A DNA stretch of 13,622 bases from CAZLAP01 sp964557715 (GCA_964557715.1 CAZLAP010000048.1:1-13622), one strand, 5' to 3'. Numbered from the stretch's first letter, positions 6,406-12,432 are shown. Translations and numbers: made by a program. Notes: generated by a model not told the origin, from the letters alone.

Positions 6406-7740
6406 ATGCATAAAAATCACGGCTTCACCCTTATAGAATTGCTCATTGTCATTGGTATCATCGCCATTCTGGCAGCAGCAGTTATCATTATCATAAATCC
6501 CGGCAGGCAGTTTGCCGAAGCAAGAAACGCGACAAGAGAATCTCACGCCCATTCGCTTGAACAAGCCATCTTATCCTATCAGGCAGACAATAAAGGAGCC
6601 TTGCCTGTTGAAATAGATGTTCTTATGCAAGAGATCTGCAATACAGGGGATGCTGAAGAAGGAGATTCTGTTTCTTGCGATGGAATGGCAAATCTTTCCG
6701 TTCTCGTTCCGAACTATGCAAGAGTTATTCCTTTTGACCCAAGGAGATCAGCTGATTCTTCCGGCACAGGCTATTATATAGCCAGAGACCATGACGGAAC
6801 AAGAATAGCAGTGATTCAGGGACTCAAAGAAATCTCCTGTCCCGAAGGATATATTCCGGTTCCCGGCAATCCTATGTACGGCACAAAGGATTTTTGCGTT
6901 ATGAAGTGGGAGGCAAAAGCTTGGGACACTCAGGAAAACCAGGTGAAGGCTTTTGGATGTGATGATCCCGACTGCACTGCTCACTGGGCTGGAAAAGCAG
7001 ATCAAACAAGGTACGAAGCCCGCTCTATTGCTGAGGGCTATCCTTGGAGAAGTATTAGCCAAAGTCATACCACTGAATTTAACGCCAAACAAGCCTGTCA
7101 AGCGATAGGAGCTAATCTTATCACCAATGCCCAGTGGATGACCATAGTCAGAAACATTGAGGCTCAGTCAGCCAATTGGGCTGACGGAGTAATCGGCTCA
7201 ACCGTTGCCGCGGGAGGAGGCCTTTTTCGTGGCAACGTCAACCTCAACGACTCAGCTTCTTGCGGTTCCAATGTTGTTCTTGACGGAGAAACAGACGGAG
7301 TAAACTGCCTTGTTAACGGCAGAAACAAGAGAGTGCACGTTCTTTCCAACGGAGAGGAAATCTGGGATATGGCAGGAAATGTCTGGAATTGGACAGACAA
7401 CACCATTATGCGTAAAGATCAACCAGTAGCAGAAGGAGGATTAGAGTGGGGATGGAGCGGATATCATTCCGAGGACCTTGCACGCTATTTATCTTATTAC
7501 AAACAAGGAAATTCTTTGCAATATGACAATACTCAATCATCTAATCCTAGCTGGGGAGGAACACAAGGCGTAGGAAGAATTTATCATTATTCAGATGCAA
7601 ATGATACAAGTACCACTCCCCGCGCTTTCCTGCGTGGCGGCGATTGGGGCTATGGGGTGCGCGCTGGTGCTTTCTCGCTGAATCTGGTCAGCACTCTTGG
7701 GCGCACGAGCACGGGCATTGGCTTCCGTTGCTCCCGGTAG
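6406..7740 (+). CDS. DGR target: type IV pilin-like protein with C-terminal FGE-sulfatase/C-type-lectin-like variable domain
   Basis: A 444-residue protein. Residues 1-6 (MHKNHG) form a prepilin leader followed by FTLIELLIVIGIIAILAAA, with the cleavage site G/F, Glu at mature position 5 and a hydrophobic helix to about 30. This is a type III-signal/type IV pilin N terminus that would be cut by prepilin peptidase and put into a pilus or left in the membrane. A pilin-like stalk (to about 140) is followed by a Cys-rich domain from about C145. The signature EIWDMAGNVWNWTD (318-331) and terminal RAFLRGGDW...GFRCSR are typical of the FGE-sulfatase/CLec fold used by many DGR variable proteins. The final 42 or so codons are the VR; variable residues are 415, 416, 419, 428, 429, 433, 435 and 437. 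The ATG at 6406 is chosen because it gives a short leader and fits the promoter. Catalysis is not implied; the inferred role is display of a diversified binding surface. Confidence 0.92.
   Translation: MHKNHGFTLIELLIVIGIIAILAAAVIIIINPGRQFAEARNATRESHAHSLEQAILSYQADNKGALPVEIDVLMQEICNTGDAEEGDSVSCDGMANLSVLVPNYARVIPFDPRRSADSSGTGYYIARDHDGTRIAVIQGLKEISCPEGYIPVPGNPMYGTKDFCVMKWEAKAWDTQENQVKAFGCDDPDCTAHWAGKADQTRYEARSIAEGYPWRSISQSHTTEFNAKQACQAIGANLITNAQWMTIVRNIEAQSANWADGVIGSTVAAGGGLFRGNVNLNDSASCGSNVVLDGETDGVNCLVNGRNKRVHVLSNGEEIWDMAGNVWNWTDNTIMRKDQPVAEGGLEWGWSGYHSEDLARYLSYYKQGNSLQYDNTQSSNPSWGGTQGVGRIYHYSDANDTSTTPRAFLRGGDWGYGVRAGAFSLNLVSTLGRTSTGIGFRCSR
7613..7739 (+). repeat. DGR variable repeat (VR) at the 3' end of the target gene
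   Basis: Aligns without gaps to 8195-8321 at an offset of 582. There are 17 mismatches in 127 nt: 16 at positions where the TR has A (nine to G, four to C, three to T) and one T-to-C (TR 8304, VR 7722). The left edge is soft, because three of the A changes lie in 7613-7617. The run after the last variable base (7718-7739, containing TTCCGTTGCTCCCGG) is the likely initiation-of-mutagenic-homing region. It ends within the stop codon TAG. Confidence 0.95.
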
Positions 7741-7777
7741 TTTCGTAGCAATTTGGTAATCTGGAAAAATTTTAAAA

Positions 7778-8125
7778 ATGCTCCGAAACCTGACAATTTT
7801 TGAAAAGACCTACGAACTGATTTTGTGGCTCTACCCGACAGTAAACAAATTCCCCAAATCCCAAAGGTTCGTTTTGGGTCAGCGCATTGAAAACACGGTT
7901 TTAAAGATTTTAGAAGGCATCATTGAGACGAATCAAGAAAGAGATAAAATTCCCCATCTAAAACAGATAAGTGTGGAGCTGGATAAGTTAAGAATTTTAA
8001 TACGACTATCAAAAGATTTAAGATTTATTAGCGTTCGTCAATACGGTTTTGCTGCTGAAAAGATAAATGAAATAGGCGAAATGCTTGGCGGTTGGATCAA
8101 TGTCTGCCGAAAAGGCAGACAATAA
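7778..8125 (+). CDS. avd: DGR accessory variability determinant (Avd)
   Basis: A 115-residue protein, close to the usual Avd length, predicted almost entirely helical and basic. LTIFEKTYELILWLYPTVNK, FPKSQRFVLGQRIENTVLKI, then LDKLRILIRLSKDLRFI and a final YGFAAEKINEIGEMLGGWI match the four-helix-bundle Avd/S23-like family. Avd forms a barrel-shaped pentamer that binds the RT and the template RNA and is needed for mutagenic retrohoming. It begins 37 nt after the target stop, without a visible Shine-Dalgarno site, and lies directly before the TR, so target and avd probably share a transcript. Its last codons contain an 8-bp hairpin (8101-8108/8114-8121, GAAAA loop). Confidence 0.93.
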   Translation: MLRNLTIFEKTYELILWLYPTVNKFPKSQRFVLGQRIENTVLKILEGIIETNQERDKIPHLKQISVELDKLRILIRLSKDLRFISVRQYGFAAEKINEIGEMLGGWINVCRKGRQ

Positions 8126-8127
8126 GG

Positions 8128-8180
8128 CGCAGAAGTAAGCTTGTTTAAACGATTTTACTTCTGCGTCTCTTTTGCGCAGA
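8128..8180 (+). other. Overlapping alternative hairpins between avd and TR
   Basis: Stem 1 is a perfect 11-bp pairing of CGCAGAAGTAA (8128-8138) with TTACTTCTGCG (8155-8165), with a 16-nt loop. Stem 2 pairs TCTGCG (8160-8165) with CGCAGA (8175-8180). They share one arm, so only one can form at a time. Neither is followed by a U-tract. Likely roles are RNA processing, transcript folding or protection of the TR RNA 5' side. This is inference. Confidence 0.6.
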
Positions 8181-8194
8181 GGGGATTAAATCAG

Positions 8195-8321
8195 AAACAC
8201 CCCGCGCTTTCCTGCGTGGCGGCGATTGGAACAATGGGGTGAACGCTGGTGCTTTCTCGCTGAATCTGAACAACACTCTTGGGAACACGAACACGAACAT
8301 TGGTTTCCGTTGCTCCCGGTA
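8195..8321 (+). repeat. DGR template repeat (TR)
   Basis: Noncoding copy of the VR in the same orientation, between avd and the RT gene. It has 28 adenines, 16 of which differ in the VR. Read in the VR frame it holds nine AAC/AAT codons (8230, 8233, 8242, 8263, 8269, 8272, 8284, 8290, 8296). Mutating both adenines of an AAY codon can reach many amino acids but never a stop. Where the VR has the stop TAG the TR reads TAT. Confidence 0.95.
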
Positions 8322-8521
8322 TTTTTCTATTATTTGGCCAGAACGAAGTTTCCGTACCGAAATTCGGCCGAGAACAAGTCCGTGCCAAGAAAACTACGGA
8401 TTTAATTCCTTCCCAAAATGGCAAAAGCCATAGGGAAAATATTAGGCTTTTACCCCGAGACAGTGAAAGGCCGGCCGGAGAGACCTTTGCGGAAAATCTC
8501 TGTCTCGGGCCAATAAGCCTC
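8322..8521 (+). ncRNA. Structured spacer of the DGR template RNA (TR to RT)
   Basis: This 200-nt noncoding interval contains three nested or tandem inverted repeats. The first is TCCGTA/TACGGA (8351-8356/8395-8400) enclosing CCGAA-A-TTCGG. The second is a hairpin at 8411-8436 (TCCC/GGGA outside, ATGGC/GCCAT inside, AAAA loop). The third is a long hairpin: AGGCTT (8444-8449)/AAGCCT (8515-8520), an internal loop, then CCCGAGACAG (8454-8463)/CTGTCTCGGG (8500-8509). In the Bordetella phage DGR the equivalent spacer RNA is required for cDNA synthesis by RT-Avd. The same role is inferred here. Confidence 0.65.
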
Positions 8522-9541
8522 ATGAAAAAACACAAAAATTTATTTGATAAAATCTGCTCTCTTAAAAATTTACACTCAGCTTACTTGAAAGCCAGAAAAT
8601 GCAAGCGTTATCGAAGCAACACCCTGGAGTTTAGCTACAGATTAGAGGATAATTTGTTAAAAATACAGCAAGAGCTTCAAGGCCAAACCTATTGCCACGG
8701 AAATTACCGTGAGTTTGTTGTTCGCGATTTCAAAAAACGCCGAATCAAAGCGCCTCCGTTTTCAGACAGAGTAATTCACCACGCTTTATGTAACGTAATC
8801 AATGGCCTGTTTGACAGGGGCTTTATTTTTGACAGTTACGCTTGCCGAAAAAAGAAAGGAACCCACAAGGCGATAAAAAGACTGGAACGATTTTTAAAAT
8901 TGAGCGCTAAACCCTGCGGGGAGGGGGTTACCAGCCCAAAGATTTTCTGCTTGAAGTGCGATGTTTCAAAATATTTTGAAAACATAAACCATGAGGTTCT
9001 TTTGAGGATGATTAAAAAGAAAATTGCCGATAAGAAAGCGCTTTGGTTGATAAAGAAAATTCTGGATTCCAGCGAAGAAAAACCGGGTACAGGCATTCCC
9101 ATCGGCAACTTAACCAGCCAGCTTTTTGCCAATATTTATCTAAACAAGTTAGACCAATTTGCAAAACACAAATTACGCGCAAAATATTACATTCGTTATA
9201 TGGATGATTTTTTAGTTTTGGGCTTTGATAAAAAAGAACTTCACCGAGTCAAAGAGGGAATAAGAGAGTTTTTGAGAAATAAATTAAACCTAGAACTCCA
9301 TCCGAAGAAAGCCAATATTTTTCCCGTGGAAAAAGGAGTAGATTTCCTCGGCTATCAAATTTTCGGCACCCATCGGCTTTTACGAAAAAGCACTGTCAGA
9401 AGATTTGTTAAAAGGATTAAAACTCGTCGGAAGCCTCAGTCCTTGCAATCCTGGGCTGCCTACGCCCGTTTTGGAAATTCTTGGAGATTAAGAAAAAAAT
9501 TGTCAAAAAGACTGCTGGTTGATTTAATAAAAGGCAAGTAA
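8522..9541 (+). CDS. DGR reverse transcriptase
   Basis: A 339-residue RT that copies TR RNA into adenine-mutated cDNA together with Avd. The N-terminal part carries ICSLKNLHSAYLKARKCKRY, a typical DGR-RT opening. Motif A is LKCDVSKYFENI with catalytic D147. Motif B is IPIGNLTSQLFANIYLN (192-208), in which SQ replaces the QG of group II intron and retroviral enzymes, a hallmark of the DGR clade. Motif C is YIRYMDDFLVL with Y226-M-D228-D229. The later GVDFLGYQIFGTHRLLRKST is motif E/thumb. No maturase or endonuclease domain follows. The ATG at 8522 is chosen although the frame is open back across the TR, because family members start at this point and upstream DNA matches the VR. Just before motif A a short GC-rich insertion encodes KPCGEGVTSPK. 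No Shine-Dalgarno; a long hairpin ends 1 nt before the ATG. Confidence 0.96.
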   Translation: MKKHKNLFDKICSLKNLHSAYLKARKCKRYRSNTLEFSYRLEDNLLKIQQELQGQTYCHGNYREFVVRDFKKRRIKAPPFSDRVIHHALCNVINGLFDRGFIFDSYACRKKKGTHKAIKRLERFLKLSAKPCGEGVTSPKIFCLKCDVSKYFENINHEVLLRMIKKKIADKKALWLIKKILDSSEEKPGTGIPIGNLTSQLFANIYLNKLDQFAKHKLRAKYYIRYMDDFLVLGFDKKELHRVKEGIREFLRNKLNLELHPKKANIFPVEKGVDFLGYQIFGTHRLLRKSTVRRFVKRIKTRRKPQSLQSWAAYARFGNSWRLRKKLSKRLLVDLIKGK

Positions 9542-9550
9542 TCCTTGTGC

Positions 9551-9587
9551 TTCCTGTTGTGCTTCCTCGGAGGAAGCACAACAGGAA
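9551..9587. repeat. Perfect 17-bp palindrome after the RT gene, containing dispersed repeat copy 1
   Basis: Arms 9551-9567 and 9571-9587 pair perfectly around CGG. The inner 25 nt (9557-9581: TTGTGCTTCCT, CGG, then its reverse complement) recur exactly at 11776-11800. An extra half-site TTGTGCTTCCT occurs at 9545-9555. It could end DGR transcription, but no T-run follows it. Confidence 0.85.
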
Positions 9588-9596
9588 AATTTGCCC

Positions 9597-9625
9597 TTGA
9601 CAAAGGTTCTTGTTCCGATTACCAT
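9597..9625 (+). promoter_or_regulatory. groESL promoter
   Basis: -35 TTGACA (9597-9602), 17-nt spacer, -10 TACCAT (9620-9625). The expected start near 9632 puts the CIRCE operator at +8 and beyond, the usual arrangement for HrcA control. The transcript would have a leader of about 145 nt. Confidence 0.6.
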
Positions 9626-9638
9626 TAAAAAGTAGAAA

Positions 9639-9665
9639 TTAGCACTCAATCAAGTTGAGTGATAT
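9639..9665. promoter_or_regulatory. CIRCE operator (HrcA binding site) of groESL
   Basis: Left half TTAGCACTC matches the CIRCE consensus perfectly. After exactly 9 nt the right half reads GAGTGATAT, against the consensus GAGTGCTAA (7 of 9). HrcA represses chaperonin genes at this element and releases it on heat stress. No hrcA gene lies in the window. Confidence 0.85.
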
Positions 9666-9689
9666 TTATTGAAAAAGGTCGCAACTGTT

Positions 9690-9732
9690 AAACAAAGGCA
9701 GCGAAGCTCAAGTTTTCATTTAACCTTTGTTT
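9690..9732 (+). other. Hairpin in the groES leader
   Basis: AAACAAAGG (9690-9698) pairs perfectly with CCTTTGTTT (9724-9732), enclosing 25 nt, about 44 nt before the groES start. It may affect leader stability or translation. Role unproven. Confidence 0.4.
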
Positions 9733-9776
9733 GCCTGTGAAATTTAATTTTATAAACTTATAGATAAAAATTCAAT

Positions 9777-10070
9777 ATGAAAATAAAGCCAATATCAGAC
9801 CACATTTTAATCGAGCCGATTAAAGAGGAAGAGAAAACCAAAACCGGAATCTTGCTTCCGGATACAGCGGAAAAAGAAAGGCCGGAGCAGGGTAAAATTA
9901 TCGCCGTTGGTCCGGGCAAAAAAGACAAAAAAGGAAACCGTTTTCCGCTTGAAGTAAAAGCAGGGGACAGGGTTTTGTTCACCAAATACGGACCAAACGA
10001 AATCAAGGTTGACAACAAGGAATATTTAATCGCCAAAGAAGAAGATATTTTGGCGATAATTGCAGAATAA
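9777..10070 (+). CDS. groES: Co-chaperonin GroES (Hsp10)
   Basis: A 97-residue protein of normal GroES length. It begins MKIKPISDHILIEPIKEEEK and has the mobile-loop region TKTGILLPDTAEKERPEQG, in which the I-L-L tripeptide contacts GroEL. It then has the core strands GKIIAVGPG, VKAGDRVLFTKYGPNEIK and the C-terminal YLIAKEEDILAII. The heptameric lid closes the GroEL cage during ATP-driven folding. It is the first gene of a two-gene operon with groEL 32 nt downstream, under the TTGACA promoter and CIRCE. The ATG is preceded by an AT-rich stretch with no Shine-Dalgarno. Confidence 0.97.
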   Translation: MKIKPISDHILIEPIKEEEKTKTGILLPDTAEKERPEQGKIIAVGPGKKDKKGNRFPLEVKAGDRVLFTKYGPNEIKVDNKEYLIAKEEDILAIIAE

Positions 10071-10102
10071 ATTAAGAATCTGAAAATTAAATTTTAAAAA
10101 TT

Positions 10103-11722
10103 ATGGCGAAAGAAATAAAATATTCCGAGGAAGCTCGGAAAAAACTAAAATCAGGAGTTGATAAGCTGGCTAACGCGGTTAAAGTAACCTTAGGGCCGAA
10201 AGGAAGGAATGTTGTTTTGGACAAAGGTTTCGGCTCTCCTACAATCACCAATGACGGAGTTTCCATTGCCAAAGAAGTTGAGCTGGAAGATAAGACGGAA
10301 AATCTGGGAGCAGAGATTGTTAAGGAAGTGGCTGAAAAGACCAACGATATTGCCGGAGACGGCACAACTACTGCAGTAGTCTTAGCCCAGTCAATAATCA
10401 CGGAAGGGCTTAAAAACGTAACTGCCGGCGCCAATCCCTTAGCTATAAGAAAAGGAATTGAAAAAGGAGTGGAAAAAGTAGTTGAATCTTTAAAAAGAAT
10501 TTCAAAAAAAATTACCACTAAAGAAGAAATGGCTCAGGTTGCCACTATTTCTGCCGAAGATAAAGAACTTGGCAGTTTGATTGCCGAAGTAATGCAGGAT
10601 GTCGGCAAAGACGGCGTTATTACCGTTGAAGAATCAAAAACATTCGGCATCCAAAAAGAAATCGTCAAAGGGTTGCAATTTGACAAAGGATATATTTCTC
10701 CTTATATGGTTACGGACAGCGAAAGAATGGAATCTGTTTTTGAGGACCCTTATATTTTAATTACTGACAGGAAAATTTCTTCCATAGCGGAAATTCTGCC
10801 TGTCTTGGAAAAAGTTGCCCAGACTGGTAAAAAAGAGCTGGTTATCATTGCCGACGAAGTGGAAGGAGAGGCTTTGGCCACTTTAGTGGTTAATAAGCTC
10901 AGGGGAATATTTAGCGCTTTGGCAGTGAAAGCTCCCGGCTTTGGCGACAGGCGAAAAGAAATGCTGGAGGATATTGCGGTTGTAACCGGCGCTGAAGTTG
11001 TTTCCGAAGAAGTGGGGCTGAAACTTGAAAACATTGAATTAAAGCAATTAGGCCAAGCCAGGAGAGTAGTGGCAACAAAAGAAAACACCACTGTTGTTGA
11101 AGGAAAAGGAGAAAAGGAAAAAATTGACGCCAGAATCAAGCAGATTAAAAAAGAACTGGAAGTCACTGAATCGGAATTTGACAAGGAAAAACTGCAGGAA
11201 AGGCTGGCCAAGCTGGCTGGCGGCGTGGCGGTGATCAAAGTGGGAGCAGCTACCGAGGTTGAGCAGAAAGCCAAGCAGCATAAAACCGAAGACGCTTTGG
11301 CAGCCACCAGAGCAGCTGTGGAGGAAGGAATAGTGCCTGGCGGCGGCGTGGCTTTGGTAAGGGCGATTATTGCTTTGGATGAATTGAAATTTGAAGGCGA
11401 CGAATTAACCGGACTTAACATTTTAAAAAGGTCCCTTGAAGAGCCGATTCGCCAGATAGCCCAGAATGCGGGCATAGACGGAGCCGTGGTTGTGCAGAAA
11501 GTAAAAGAAGGAAAAGAAAATTTCGGTTTTAACGCCCAGATAATGGAATATCAGGATTTAATGCAGTCCGGCATTGTTGACCCGGCTAAGGTTGTCAGAA
11601 GCGCTCTCCAGAACGCTTCTTCAGCCGCTTCTATGTTTTTGACCACAGAATGCGTTGTTGCGGAAAAGCCGGAAGAAAAGAAAGCTGGCCCGGTAATGCC
11701 GCCAATGGGAGGAGAATATTAG
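10103..11722 (+). CDS. groEL: Chaperonin GroEL (Hsp60)
   Basis: A 539-residue protein, the normal GroEL size. It begins MAKEIKYSEEARKKLKSGVD and shows the equatorial ATP-site motifs KVTLGPKGRNVVLDK and ITNDGVSIAKE and the catalytic AGDGTTTAVVLAQ (D of GDGTTT). The apical region is TVEESKTFGIQKEIVKGLQ and YISPYMVTDSERMES, with FGDRRKEMLEDIAVVTG further on. The returning equatorial half is TRAAVEEGIVPGGGVALVRA and ends VDPAKVVRSALQNASSAASM. The tail is short, MPPMGGEY, instead of a run of GGM repeats. The double ring folds client proteins with GroES. It is followed 14 nt later by a strong terminator. Confidence 0.98.
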   Translation: MAKEIKYSEEARKKLKSGVDKLANAVKVTLGPKGRNVVLDKGFGSPTITNDGVSIAKEVELEDKTENLGAEIVKEVAEKTNDIAGDGTTTAVVLAQSIITEGLKNVTAGANPLAIRKGIEKGVEKVVESLKRISKKITTKEEMAQVATISAEDKELGSLIAEVMQDVGKDGVITVEESKTFGIQKEIVKGLQFDKGYISPYMVTDSERMESVFEDPYILITDRKISSIAEILPVLEKVAQTGKKELVIIADEVEGEALATLVVNKLRGIFSALAVKAPGFGDRRKEMLEDIAVVTGAEVVSEEVGLKLENIELKQLGQARRVVATKENTTVVEGKGEKEKIDARIKQIKKELEVTESEFDKEKLQERLAKLAGGVAVIKVGAATEVEQKAKQHKTEDALAATRAAVEEGIVPGGGVALVRAIIALDELKFEGDELTGLNILKRSLEEPIRQIAQNAGIDGAVVVQKVKEGKENFGFNAQIMEYQDLMQSGIVDPAKVVRSALQNASSAASMFLTTECVVAEKPEEKKAGPVMPPMGGEY

Positions 11723-11736
11723 AAAGACTATTGGAA

Positions 11737-11777
11737 AATTTAAAAATACACGGGTTTTACCCGTGTATTTTTAAATT
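11737..11777. terminator. Rho-independent terminator of groESL, bidirectional in form
   Basis: A perfect 18-bp stem (11737-11754 with 11760-11777) around loop TTTTA, with CACGGG/CCCGTG at the apex and A-rich/T-rich flanks. The arm after the GC core reads TATTTTTAAATT, giving a U-tract. Its last two bases overlap the palindromic repeat that follows. Confidence 0.88.
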
Positions 11778-11800
11778 GTGCTTCCTCGGAGGAAGCACAA
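11776..11800. repeat. Dispersed palindromic repeat, copy 2
   Basis: A 25-nt perfect palindrome (11-bp arms TTGTGCTTCCT and AGGAAGCACAA around CGG), identical to 9557-9581. It directly follows the complete groEL terminator, so it is not needed for termination and looks like an inserted repeat unit. Confidence 0.85.
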
Positions 11801-11802
11801 GC

Positions 11803-11830
11803 TTGCTAAAAGTTGGGATTGTTTTATAAT
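11803..11830 (+). promoter_or_regulatory. Promoter of lemA-htpX
   Basis: -10 TATAAT (11825-11830) matches the consensus exactly. A -35-like TTGCTA (11803-11808) lies 16 nt upstream, at the edge of the palindromic repeat. The expected start near 11837 gives a leader of about 40 nt to the lemA ATG. Confidence 0.65.
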
Positions 11831-11877
11831 TAAAAGAGGAACAAAGGTCAATAGAGAAAAAATTAAAATAAAACATT

Positions 11878-12432
11878 ATGTCTTTAACTCAGATTATTTT
11901 AATAATCGCAGGCCTAATAATCCTTTGGCTGATTTTTACTTTTAACCGTTTGATTACTTTAAAAAACAGAGCCAAGGAAGCCTGGTCAGATATAGATGTT
12001 CAGCTAAAAAGAAGATACAATTTGATTCCCAATTTGGTTGAAGCGGTTAAAGGATATGCAGCTCATGAAAAAGGGGTTTTTGAGAAAGTAACGGAAGCCA
12101 GGAGCCGGGCAATGGGCGCACAAACAACAAAAGAGCATTCCGAAGCGGAAAATATGCTTTCTTCAACCCTGAAATCTCTTTTTGCCGTTGCTGAAAACTA
12201 CCCTGACTTAAAAGCTTCTAATAATTTCCTTGAATTACAAAGAGAGCTTCGCGATGCCGAGGACAAGATTCAGGCAGCCAGGCGTTTTTACAATACCAAT
12301 GTCAGGGATTTGAACACTAAAATTGAAGTCTTTCCGGCAAATATAGCTGCTCGCATTTTCAGATTTATTAAAATGGACTTCTTTGAGGCAAAAGAGTCAG
12401 CTGTCAGGGAAGTCCCTCAGGTCAAATTTTAG
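11878..12432 (+). CDS. lemA: LemA family protein
   Basis: A 184-residue protein with the LemA layout. An N-terminal membrane helix (about 5-25, IILIIAGLIILWLIFTFNRL) with a short outside end is followed by the family core NRAKEAWSDIDVQLKRRYNL, IPNLVEAVKGYAAHEKGVFE and long helices including ENYPDLKASNNFLELQRELR and ARRFYNTNVRDLN. It ends FFEAKESAVREVPQVKF. Biochemical function is unsettled; the family forms antiparallel helical bundles at the membrane. LemA next to HtpX is a recurrent pairing, and a link to membrane-protein quality control is inferred from that. It has its own promoter after the groEL terminator, with htpX 48 nt downstream. Confidence 0.94.
   Translation: MSLTQIILIIAGLIILWLIFTFNRLITLKNRAKEAWSDIDVQLKRRYNLIPNLVEAVKGYAAHEKGVFEKVTEARSRAMGAQTTKEHSEAENMLSSTLKSLFAVAENYPDLKASNNFLELQRELRDAEDKIQAARRFYNTNVRDLNTKIEVFPANIAARIFRFIKMDFFEAKESAVREVPQVKF

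Larger units (their letters stand above)
6406..9541 (+). other. Complete diversity-generating retroelement (target - avd - TR - RT)
   Basis: All DGR parts are present on one strand: VR-bearing target, accessory gene avd, template repeat and a DGR-type reverse transcriptase. RNA of the TR is copied by the RT-Avd complex with errors at adenines, and the cDNA replaces the VR. It is bounded on the left by a promoter with an inverted repeat and on the right by a 17-bp palindrome at 9551-9587. Housekeeping genes flank it on both sides, so it appears to be a resident chromosomal locus, not part of a phage. Confidence 0.93.

Noticed and set aside
7741..7777. A hairpin just after the VR like that of the Bordetella phage DGR
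   Set aside because: Only a weak 6-bp pairing with a loop of nearly 40 nt (GTTTCG 7740-7745 with CGAAAC 7784-7789) could be found, which is not convincing.
8279..8521. An N-terminal extension of the RT reaching back across the TR to a TTG codon
   Set aside because: The DNA there matches the VR and the structured spacer. The protein would have 81 extra residues unlike any RT N terminus, while the ATG at 8522 opens with a typical DGR-RT sequence.
9551..9587. A classical Rho-independent terminator for the DGR
   Set aside because: The stem is strong, but no T-run follows on the plus strand, and its core is repeated after groEL beyond a real terminator. It is therefore listed as a repeat.
10750..11475. 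A 241-codon open frame antisense to groEL
   Set aside because: It is Ser/Thr-rich low-complexity translation opposite a strongly conserved gene, with no recognisable domain or start signals.
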